From positions 1-12,975 of the forward strand of contig JAKEIB010000242.1 of NCBI GenBank assembly GCA_022614705.1: DNA of 12,975 nucleotides, written 5' to 3'. The number at the start of each line of letters is the position of its first letter. Position 1 is the stretch's first letter. Below are positions 6,652 through 12,883 of this stretch, piece after piece. Below the pieces are notes generated by a model. It had not been told where the DNA came from and searched no databases. It saw nothing but the letters and a program-made list of their open reading frames with translations. The translations under genes were made by a program, and so were the position numbers. Source of the DNA: Planctomycetota bacterium. GTDB lineage: Bacteria; Planctomycetota; Planctomycetia; Pirellulales; Lacipirellulaceae.

Positions 6652-8049
6652 ATGACAAACTGCGGACCACTGCTCTGGTACGGATTGTTCGTGATCCTGT
6701 TCATGGGCGGACTTGTCATCGTGCCGTATTGGCGCGGCAAGTCCGAGTTGATGAGCGGTTGGAATTTGCTGCTCGGCGGTGTCGCGATTTTCGTGGGCGT
6801 TGGAAGCATCGAAGCCGCGCTGACGCCGATGCGATTCAAAGGCGTGCAGTGGTTCGAGCCGACTCGGTCGGAAGTTTTGTGGTGGACCACCGCCACCACG
6901 ATCTTTGTTATCACTTTGTTATTAACCCACCGCTACGACAAGATTTCGAGAAAGTTTGCGGCGCGGAGTTTCAATAAGTGGCCGCCGATTTCCGCCGGCC
7001 TCATATTATTTGTTGTGTTTTTCTGCCTCACCGTTGCGCTGGCCGCCCGCATTCCGTTGTTCACCAACATCGTCGTCGTCGGGCCGATCGTCGTGAACGT
7101 ATCGCACAAATGCCTGGTCTTCGCCTGCGTATTCGCGTTCGTGTTGTGGTATCAAAACCGTTTAAATCTACTTTGGCTGGGCTTGTTCATCATGGTTCTG
7201 CTGAGCACGGGCTTCCTCGCCATTCTCGCTTCGGGAGGACGTCGCCTGGTGCTTTCCATCTTCTTGGCGCCCGTGATTGTGTTTTATTTTTATCAGGCGC
7301 GCCATTGGCGTCCCGCCAAGTGCATGAGTGTCGTCGCGATAGGATTGATCGGCGTGTTTTGCTTGAGTCTCATCTATTCGACGATCCGCCACTTCGATCG
7401 GCGCGGCGAGCGCGCGCAGAACCGCGATCGCTCCGCTGCGCTGGCTTTCGAAGCCGTGACGAGCTTCGGTGGATGGGGATGGCTTGAACGTTTTGCGAAC
7501 GACACGTTGTGGAATCTGTCGCAACACACCGTACACTACGGAATGCTGACCGATCACTTCGTCCGAAAAGACGATCTGGAGGCCAAACCGTTCAACACCT
7601 TCAAGTTCATGGTTGTGTACCCCATCCCTCGGCGTATTTGGCAGAACAAGCCGGAATCGCTCGGACGCGTCATCACGCACAAAGTGCTCGGCCGAACGAC
7701 GACTTGGGGCACGGGGGTGGCTGGCCACGCGGCGTACGAAGGCGGGCTGATCATTGCCGCCATGTTCGGTTACATGGCCGCATTCGGCATCCGCTTCTTC
7801 GATGATCCGCTGCTGCGGCAGCCCACCAATCCTTTCCTGATTGCCATGCTGGCCGCCGCGGCCATGCACATTATCGCCTGGCCGCGCGGCGACCTGGCGG
7901 TGATGACGTTCGAAGTCGCGGAGTGCTTCTTCTTCACGATCGCGCTGGCGTGGAGTGGCCGGTTTATCTTCGGCACCGACAAGAGTTGGCTCATGAATCG
8001 CATGGCGATTCCGCGTGGGCGGGTTGTCTACCAAGCGCCCGCGCGCTAG
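6652..8049 (+). CDS. Wzy-like polysaccharide repeat-unit polymerase
   Basis: This is a 465-residue integral membrane protein with about ten to twelve hydrophobic segments (for example 8-25, 37-55, 78-92, 112-132, 152-166, 172-193, 198-214, 225-243, 362-379, 394-410, 419-438). A large hydrophilic loop (about 244-360) is the usual arrangement for O-antigen polymerases. The loop ends in YPIPRRIWQNKPESLG (323-338), matching the PR-x-W-x-x-KP signature often seen in Wzy-like proteins. The predicted role is joining lipid-linked repeat units on the periplasmic face. Wzy proteins diverge strongly, so the call rests on topology, this motif and the neighbours. An O-antigen ligase is the main alternative. 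The start is the first ATG after the sulfotransferase stop (31-base gap), with no clear Shine-Dalgarno. Confidence 0.75.
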   Translation: MTNCGPLLWYGLFVILFMGGLVIVPYWRGKSELMSGWNLLLGGVAIFVGVGSIEAALTPMRFKGVQWFEPTRSEVLWWTTATTIFVITLLLTHRYDKISRKFAARSFNKWPPISAGLILFVVFFCLTVALAARIPLFTNIVVVGPIVVNVSHKCLVFACVFAFVLWYQNRLNLLWLGLFIMVLLSTGFLAILASGGRRLVLSIFLAPVIVFYFYQARHWRPAKCMSVVAIGLIGVFCLSLIYSTIRHFDRRGERAQNRDRSAALAFEAVTSFGGWGWLERFANDTLWNLSQHTVHYGMLTDHFVRKDDLEAKPFNTFKFMVVYPIPRRIWQNKPESLGRVITHKVLGRTTTWGTGVAGHAAYEGGLIIAAMFGYMAAFGIRFFDDPLLRQPTNPFLIAMLAAAAMHIIAWPRGDLAVMTFEVAECFFFTIALAWSGRFIFGTDKSWLMNRMAIPRGRVVYQAPAR

Positions 8050-8053
8050 GAGA
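8048..8053 (+). promoter_or_regulatory. AGGAGA ribosome binding site before a GTG start
   Basis: AGGAGA overlaps the polymerase stop codon (TAG 8047-8049) and lies five bases before GTG 8059. This is the best Shine-Dalgarno in the window. It fixes the GTG start of the second glycosyltransferase and implies translational coupling with the polymerase gene. Confidence 0.75.
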
Positions 8054-8058
8054 CACTC

Positions 8059-9222
8059 GTGCAATCTACCACCGAGCCACCCACAACTCACGAGCAACCG
8101 CAGGCCACGCAGGCCGCCCACGATGCTGGCCGCGCGCTGTGGGTACTTGGTCCGCTGCCGCCGCCCGTCACCGGGATGACGCTGCTTACGAGCGCGATTC
8201 TCCAAGCATTGGAAAGCGCTGGTTGCGTTCGATCGTTCAACTGGTCGCCCGGCCTGCCGCGTCGCAGCCTGTGGATGCGACTGCGCCGCAACGCCCGCAT
8301 GCTGCGCTCCGTAGCAATGTTGCTCGCGCGCGGACGGGTGCGGAACGAGCGCCTGTACATGGTCGCCAATTCGTACTCCGGCCTGTATTCTACAGCTCTC
8401 GTCGTGTTCGTCGCCGCGCGACTGGGCTACACGATTTACCTTCATCACCACGTTTACTTTTACATCGACGAGTACGACTCACGCATGGCATGGATCGTTC
8501 GACGATTGAGGCCGCGCGACGTACACGTCGTGCACTGCGCGAAGATGGTGGACGATTTTCGCAATCGCTATCCAACGACAAGCGGCTTCCAAATCGTGTA
8601 TCCGAGCATCGTCGTGGACGAAATTGGTCAGCCGCGGCCCGCGGCGCGCCAGCCGCTGAGGCTTGGGCTTCTCAGCAACTTGTCGGCGGCGAAGGGCTTG
8701 AGCGACGTCATCGCGACGTTCAGCGCGTTGGTCGATCGCCAGCGCGACGTCACGCTGACGTTGGCCGGCCCGGTTTCGTCCAGCGATTCGCAACGCCTGA
8801 TCGATGAAACGATTGCAAATTACCCGGGGCGCGTTCGCAACATCGGGCCGCTGTATGGCGACGACAAGCGGCGATTCTTCAACGACATCGACGCGTTTTT
8901 ATTTCCTACGAAGTCGGAATCTTGGGGCTTGGTTCTTAACGAGGCATTGGCGGCCGGCGTGCCGGTGATTACCTTCGACCGCGGGTGTACCTCGCTTGTT
9001 GTCGGCGAGGAAGCAGGCCTGTTGATCGATCGCGGCGCTTTGTTCGCCGAGCTGGCCGCGTTGCAAGTCGAACGCTGGATCGACGACAACGACCTATATC
9101 GTCGGACGTCGCAGGCCGCGATCGCGCAGGCCGAGCGGCTGCACGACGACGGGCAACGCACGCTGGACGATTTCGTGCGGCACATGTTTTCACCGTTGCC
9201 GCCGGCATTGAGCAACGCCTGA
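8059..9222 (+). CDS. GT4 family glycosyltransferase
   Basis: This 387-residue retaining GT-B glycosyltransferase starts at GTG. A nonconserved Gln/Thr-rich stretch (1-24) precedes the first strand and the GPLPPPVTGM loop (31-40). The C-terminal nucleotide-sugar domain has LGLLSNLSAAKGL (202-214), the donor-contact LAGP motif (235-238) and a canonical EX7E pair, Glu287 and Glu295, in SESWGLVLNEALAAGVPVI. The predicted role is cytoplasmic extension of the lipid-linked oligosaccharide. The gene lies nine bases after the polymerase, and the two are probably cotranscribed. Donor and acceptor are not readable from sequence. HHHVYFYIDEYDS (129-141) forms part of the acceptor domain and may help subfamily assignment. 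Confidence 0.92.
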   Translation: MQSTTEPPTTHEQPQATQAAHDAGRALWVLGPLPPPVTGMTLLTSAILQALESAGCVRSFNWSPGLPRRSLWMRLRRNARMLRSVAMLLARGRVRNERLYMVANSYSGLYSTALVVFVAARLGYTIYLHHHVYFYIDEYDSRMAWIVRRLRPRDVHVVHCAKMVDDFRNRYPTTSGFQIVYPSIVVDEIGQPRPAARQPLRLGLLSNLSAAKGLSDVIATFSALVDRQRDVTLTLAGPVSSSDSQRLIDETIANYPGRVRNIGPLYGDDKRRFFNDIDAFLFPTKSESWGLVLNEALAAGVPVITFDRGCTSLVVGEEAGLLIDRGALFAELAALQVERWIDDNDLYRRTSQAAIAQAERLHDDGQRTLDDFVRHMFSPLPPALSNA

Positions 9223-9268
9223 CGCGATCGATACTTTGCGAGCTACGTTTACTTGAGGGATATGCAAT

Positions 9269-10180
9269 ATGGCTTCACAGGTTTCGATGTTCGGACGGGC
9301 GCGGTACTTCCTCCGGCGCCACATCGTTCACGGACGAGTGCGCTGCTGCCTGCAGTGGTTGTTCGCTAAGTTCCAGTCGCTGTTCATTCAGCCGACGATT
9401 CTGCCGTACTTCGTGACGTTCTTTCCCTACAAGCGAACCTCGTACGCGTACTTTCTGTCCAAGAATCCGCCGCGCGGCGCGATTGGCGAGCCTGGTTTGC
9501 CGACGCCGCCGGAAAATCTTTGGTTGGGCTACGGTCGGACGATCGATGAATGGTTGGAGTCGGGCAAGCGACACGTCGAGAAAATGCGCGGCATATTGGC
9601 CGACTCGGGTTACACGTTTGAGCCTGGCAGCCGCGTGCTCGAATTGGGTTGCGCGGGCGGCCGGATGATTCGTTTTTTGAAGGACGTTGCGGAGCAGGGC
9701 GAGGTGTGGGGCACCGACATCAGCGCCGAGCACATCTATTGGTGCAAGCAGCAACTGAGCCCGCCGTTTCACTTTTTGATCACCACGACCACGCCGCACC
9801 TTCCGTTTGCCGACAACTACTTCGATGTGATCTACGCCGGCTCGGTGTTCACTCACATCGACGACCTCGCGGACACCTGGCTGCTGGAATTGCGACGCGT
9901 GCTCAAGCCGGGCGGGCGCTTGTATATTACGATCCACGACAACGATACGATCCGCATCCTCAGCGAAGAGCAGCACGACCTGTCGAAGACGCTGTTTTGC
10001 CGCCGCGATTATTTTGAGAATCGCGATTACGGAATGTTCACCATCGGCCGCTTCATGCGGTCGCAGGTGTTTTACGACGCGGAGTATTTCGCCGACAACT
10101 TGAAGCCATTTTTCGAAGTCCTGTCGAGCACGCCGGCGGCGTACGGTTTTCAAACCGGCGTTTTACTGCGAAAGGTTTAG
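9269..10180 (+). CDS. Class I SAM-dependent methyltransferase
   Basis: This is a 303-residue methyltransferase with a 110-residue N-terminal extension that includes a hydrophobic stretch (about 38-53). SAM-binding motif I is VLELGCAGG (123-131), Asp150 in GTDIS is the acidic ribose-binding residue, FDVIYAGSVFTHI (185-197) is the motif after beta-4, and RRVLKPGG (209-216) precedes beta-5. It is not closely similar to the methyltransferase at 1849-2622 outside these motifs. Methylation of a sugar or of a glycan end is the likely role from context; chain-terminating methylation is one possibility. The ATG start has a GAGGGA Shine-Dalgarno at 9255-9260, eight bases upstream. It follows the glycosyltransferase by 46 bases. 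Confidence 0.88.
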   Translation: MASQVSMFGRARYFLRRHIVHGRVRCCLQWLFAKFQSLFIQPTILPYFVTFFPYKRTSYAYFLSKNPPRGAIGEPGLPTPPENLWLGYGRTIDEWLESGKRHVEKMRGILADSGYTFEPGSRVLELGCAGGRMIRFLKDVAEQGEVWGTDISAEHIYWCKQQLSPPFHFLITTTTPHLPFADNYFDVIYAGSVFTHIDDLADTWLLELRRVLKPGGRLYITIHDNDTIRILSEEQHDLSKTLFCRRDYFENRDYGMFTIGRFMRSQVFYDAEYFADNLKPFFEVLSSTPAAYGFQTGVLLRKV

Positions 10181-10187
10181 GGGAGAT

Positions 10188-10218
10188 CTCACGCAGAAGC
10201 GCAGAGAGCGTGGAGGTG
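10188..10218. repeat. Fragment of the CTCACGCA-type repeat
   Basis: Directly after the methyltransferase stop, CTCACGCAGAAGCGCAGAG begins at 10188. It resembles the left arm of the 5571-5707 element in its first eight bases and in its GCGCA-AAG/GAG periodicity. No matching right arm is present downstream, so this looks like a degenerate or half copy. Confidence 0.5.
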
Positions 10219-10226
10219 AATGCAGA

Positions 10227-10305
10227 GGGTGCCATGCCCACGGCTATGCGTGGGCATGCGAACGCGATAATAACATGGCCACTCCAAGCAGTGGCCATGG
10301 CACCC
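10227..10305. repeat. Double-hairpin palindromic element
   Basis: The outer arms GGGTGCCATG (10227-10236) and CATGGCACCC (10296-10305) are perfect reverse complements. They enclose two perfect 10-bp hairpins: CATGCCCACG (10233-10242) with CGTGGGCATG (10249-10258), loop of six, and CATGGCCACT (10274-10283) with AGTGGCCATG (10290-10299), loop of six. Both hairpins share CATG-centred arms, and the first overlaps the outer arm, so alternative foldings compete. The layout is that of a REP/BIME-like mobile palindrome. It sits between the methyltransferase and the sulfotransferase in a 178-bp gap. Confidence 0.85.
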
Positions 10306-10358
10306 CGATGGTTCATTATCAGTGCCGAGACGAATAATTCCGCGATACACAAACGCAC

Positions 10359-11279
10359 ATGTTTCCTTTCGACTCATTGCGAGACGGTCTTTCGAGCCGC
10401 AATGGGTTCGTGCGCAAGGGCGCGCGGGCGGCGCTGGCTGTGCCGAAGTGGCTGCGGTCGTGGAACGTTGGCCACGATGACCTGGCCGCGCGGCCGCCGG
10501 TGTTGGCCAATTCATTTCCCAAGAGCGGCACGCACTTGCTGGTGCAAATCATCGATGGGCTGCCCGATCGCGTGAACTACGGCGCGTTTCTCGGCTCGGA
10601 GACCAGTTCGTTCCAACTGCGCGAGCGCACGGCAGAGAACACGTGCCGATTCATCCGCCATATCGTGCCGGGTGAAGTCATCCGCGGCCACTTGTATTTC
10701 GAACCGCTGTACGCGCAGGAGTTGTCGGCACGGAATGCCGTGAACTATTTCATCTATCGCGATCCACGAGCCGTTGTCGTCTCAGAAGTACACTATCTGC
10801 GTGAGATGAATCGCTGGCACCGACTCGCGCCTTACTTCCGCGCCGCCCCGTCGATTGAAGACGCGATCACGCTTTCGATTACCGGCTTAGTTCCGCCCGT
10901 GCCGGGAATCGTGTATCCGAACATTGCTGCACGGTTCGGCCGTTACCAAGGTTGGTTGCAGCACGAGGATTGCCTCGCGATTCGTTACGAAGACTTGGTC
11001 TCCGAATCGCGCAGCCACGTCATTCAGCAGATGGCCGAGCTCTACGCCCGCCATTGCGGCGGCCAACTCGACATCGAGGCGTGCGTTCGTGCCATGTCGG
11101 CCGCCATCGCGCCGGAGAAGTCGCATACGTTTCGCAGCGGCAAGAAATCCGGCTGGCGAACAGAGTTCACCGCCGAGCACCGCCGCCTGTTCGACCAGGT
11201 GGCCGGCGACTTGCTCATTGAACTCGGATACGAACGAGATCATTCGTGGGTGGAAGAATCGTGGGCTGTCGCGGAATAG
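10359..11279 (+). CDS. Sulfotransferase domain protein, canonical motifs
   Basis: This 306-residue PAPS-dependent sulfotransferase has the canonical 5'-phosphosulfate loop NSFPKSGTHLL (51-61) with Lys55. It also has a conserved His in RGHLYF (His111, possible catalytic base), the 3'-phosphate motif YRDPRAVVVS (133-142) with Arg134 and Ser142, IRYEDL (208-213) and FRSGKKSGWRTEF (258-270). It shares family motifs with the sulfotransferase at 5757-6620 but little else, so the two probably modify different positions. It likely sulfates the polysaccharide repeat unit or chain. The ATG start has no obvious Shine-Dalgarno, and the 178-bp gap before it carries palindromic repeats, so its expression may not be tightly coupled to the gene upstream. 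Confidence 0.9.
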   Translation: MFPFDSLRDGLSSRNGFVRKGARAALAVPKWLRSWNVGHDDLAARPPVLANSFPKSGTHLLVQIIDGLPDRVNYGAFLGSETSSFQLRERTAENTCRFIRHIVPGEVIRGHLYFEPLYAQELSARNAVNYFIYRDPRAVVVSEVHYLREMNRWHRLAPYFRAAPSIEDAITLSITGLVPPVPGIVYPNIAARFGRYQGWLQHEDCLAIRYEDLVSESRSHVIQQMAELYARHCGGQLDIEACVRAMSAAIAPEKSHTFRSGKKSGWRTEFTAEHRRLFDQVAGDLLIELGYERDHSWVEESWAVAE

Positions 11280-11291
11280 TGGTACTTGTTC

Positions 11292-11361
11292 TGTCATTCT
11301 GAGCAAAGCGAAGAATCTATGATGCGATCACGAAAGATCCTTCGCTGCGCTCAGGATGACA
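11292..11361. repeat. Imperfect 27-bp inverted repeat (hairpin element)
   Basis: Arms at 11292-11318 and 11335-11361 match as reverse complements at 23 of 27 positions with a 16-base spacer. They begin TGTCATTCTGAG and end CTCAGGATGACA. The element fills most of the 93-bp gap between the second sulfotransferase and the next glycosyltransferase. I recognise this layout as a widely dispersed bacterial intergenic repeat. It could act as a partial terminator or mRNA stabiliser, but there is no T-tract. Confidence 0.85.
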
Positions 11362-11372
11362 CTGCCTAACGC

Positions 11373-12614
11373 ATGAAAATCATCGTCCACGATTACGCCG
11401 GCCATCCGTTTCAAGTGCAGCTCAGCCGCGAGCTGGCGGCGCGCGGGCACGACGTGTTGCACCTCTATTGCGGCTCGACGCACACGCCACGCGGCGAACT
11501 GACGCGTCGCGACGATGACCCTCCCAGCTTCGATTGCCGCGGCATTGATCTCTCTGAACGCATTCCAAAAACCAGCTTCGTGCGCCGGTTCAAATTGGAA
11601 GCGCAGTACGCCGCCGGGCTGATCCGCGAGTGTGAAGCGTTCGCACCGGAAGTGATTATTTCCGCCAACACGCCCTCCATTCCGCAACACCGGCTCGCGC
11701 GTTGGTGCTCGCAGCGCGCCGTGCGGCTTGTGTCGTGGGTTCAGGATATCTACGGCCTCGCCGCGTATCGATTGCTGGGTCGCAAGCTGCCCGGCGTTGG
11801 GCATTTGGTCGGGCGCTATTTCATTGCACTCGACAAGTCATCCGCGCGCCGCAGCGACGCGCTTGTGGTGATCGCCGCCGAATTTGGCGACGTATTCACG
11901 CGCTGGGGCATCGATTCGTCGCGCATTCACACGATCCACAACTGGGCGCCGCTCGAAGACATGCCCGCTCGCCCGCGCGACAATGCCTGGTCGCGGCGAC
12001 ACGACTTGGGCGACGGCGTGCGTTTCGTGTATTCCGGGACGCTGGCGATGAAGCACAATCCGGGGCTGCTCTTGGAGCTGGCGCGCATGCTCGACTGCGA
12101 TTCGTCGGGCGAGCTGGTCGTAGTGTCCGAAGGCGCGGGCGTCGAATGGCTGGCCGAGCACGCGGCGCGCGAGGAGCTCGGATCGCTGTGCTGTCTCGGG
12201 TTTCAGCCGTTCAAGGATTTGCCGGACGTGCTCGGCAGCGCCGACGTGCTGGTGGCGATTCTCGAAGCCGACGCGGGCGTGTTTAGCGTGCCATCAAAAG
12301 TGCTCAGCTACCTGTGCGCCGGTCGGCCCGTACTGCTCGCCGTGCCGAAAGAAAATTTGGCGGCGAAGATCGTGGTCGAATGCGGCGCGGGTCCGGTGGT
12401 CGAACCGATTGACATAGGCGGCTTCTGCGCCGAAGCGCAGCACTTGATCGAGTCGCCACAACTACGCGAACAACACGGCCGTGCCGCACGACAATATGCG
12501 GAAACGCATTTCGACATCGGCCGCATTGCAGACCAATTCGAAGCAATTCTCCATGTCGGGTTGCACGGCTATAGAATTCCGAAAGCAATTGGCAACAACA
12601 TAGATTCGCGATAG
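11373..12614 (+). CDS. WcaI/WbuB-like GT4 glycosyltransferase
   Basis: This is a 413-residue GT-B glycosyltransferase. The N-terminal acceptor domain opens with MKIIVHDYAGHPFQVQLSRE and includes SWVQDIYGLAAYRLLGRK (121-138), a segment characteristic of WcaI/WbuB-type fucosaminyl- and fucosyltransferases. The donor domain has FVYSGTLAMKHNP (218-230), VVVSEGAG (249-256) and a VPSKVLSYLCAGRPVLLAVP stretch (306-325). In place of a classical EX7E it has Glu298 in ILEADAG followed by the SKVLSYLCAG helix, as is usual in this subgroup. It probably adds one sugar of the repeat unit. Specificity for a GDP-linked deoxysugar or hexose is possible but unproven. The ATG start lacks a clear Shine-Dalgarno. 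The 3' end overlaps a predicted promoter for the following antitoxin gene. Confidence 0.88.
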   Translation: MKIIVHDYAGHPFQVQLSRELAARGHDVLHLYCGSTHTPRGELTRRDDDPPSFDCRGIDLSERIPKTSFVRRFKLEAQYAAGLIRECEAFAPEVIISANTPSIPQHRLARWCSQRAVRLVSWVQDIYGLAAYRLLGRKLPGVGHLVGRYFIALDKSSARRSDALVVIAAEFGDVFTRWGIDSSRIHTIHNWAPLEDMPARPRDNAWSRRHDLGDGVRFVYSGTLAMKHNPGLLLELARMLDCDSSGELVVVSEGAGVEWLAEHAAREELGSLCCLGFQPFKDLPDVLGSADVLVAILEADAGVFSVPSKVLSYLCAGRPVLLAVPKENLAAKIVVECGAGPVVEPIDIGGFCAEAQHLIESPQLREQHGRAARQYAETHFDIGRIADQFEAILHVGLHGYRIPKAIGNNIDSR

Positions 12615-12617
12615 AAT
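12589..12617 (+). promoter_or_regulatory. Promoter TTGGCA-N17-TAGAAT giving a leaderless parD mRNA
   Basis: A -35 box TTGGCA (12589-12594, five of six matches) and a -10 box TAGAAT (12612-12617, five of six) are spaced by exactly 17 bases. The -10 overlaps the glycosyltransferase stop codon TAG. Six bases after the -10 is the A of the parD ATG (12624), so transcription should begin at or within a base or two of the start codon. The gene has no Shine-Dalgarno, consistent with leaderless translation. Confidence 0.55.
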
Positions 12618-12623
12618 GTACTC

Positions 12624-12866
12624 ATGGGCATCGAAATCACTCCCGAAGTCGAAAGTCTTGTCCACGGTATTTATGCCGACGGACAATACTCGAGCGAAGC
12701 GGAGGTACTCGCTGCGGCGCTCCTCTTGCTACAGCAACGCGACCGGCTCCGCAATGATTTGCGCCAGGGGTGCGACGAGCTCGATCGCGGCGAACGCTTT
12801 GACGGCGGTGAGGTGTTTGCAGAGCTTCGACGGCACGCTGCAAATCTCGATGAGCATCGCTCATGA
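12624..12866 (+). CDS. parD: ParD-type ribbon-helix-helix antitoxin
   Basis: This 80-residue protein has the length and layout of type II ParD antitoxins. The N-terminal ribbon-helix-helix (about 1-45) has the beta strand GIEITPEVESLV, the GQYSSEAEVLAAALLLL turn-helix (20-36) equivalent to the usual G-x-Y-x-S-x-S-E-V, and an amphipathic tail. A charged C-terminal region (46-80) would bind the toxin. It is expected to neutralise the ParE partner and autorepress the operon through DNA binding. Its TGA (12864-12866) overlaps the ATG of the next frame (12863), the classic antitoxin-toxin coupling. Its own promoter lies in the end of the preceding glycosyltransferase. The gene is intact, while its toxin partner appears split by an intron. 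Confidence 0.85.
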   Translation: MGIEITPEVESLVHGIYADGQYSSEAEVLAAALLLLQQRDRLRNDLRQGCDELDRGERFDGGEVFAELRRHAANLDEHRS

Positions 12867-12883
12867 GTCGCCCGTATTTCTCA
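12863..12883 (+). CDS. 5' exon of a ParE-like toxin gene, interrupted after codon 7
   Basis: An ATG overlapping the parD stop by four bases (ATGA) starts a frame encoding MSRPYFS, a normal opening for ParE/RelE-fold toxins, where an A-x-x-DL helix would follow. Instead, from 12884 the sequence changes to a group II intron-like 5' end and the expected helix residues are missing. The frame stays open to the window edge by chance (VRRGKVLALSRVQ and on). ParE toxins typically poison DNA gyrase. Identification relies on the seven residues plus the overlap with parD. If the intron splices, the toxin could still be made. Confidence 0.6.

Noticed and set aside
7168..8451. Minus-strand open frame (427 codons) spanning the polymerase and glycosyltransferase junction
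   Set aside because: It crosses two real genes in antisense, is rich in His/Arg/Gln, and has no convincing start signal or domain.
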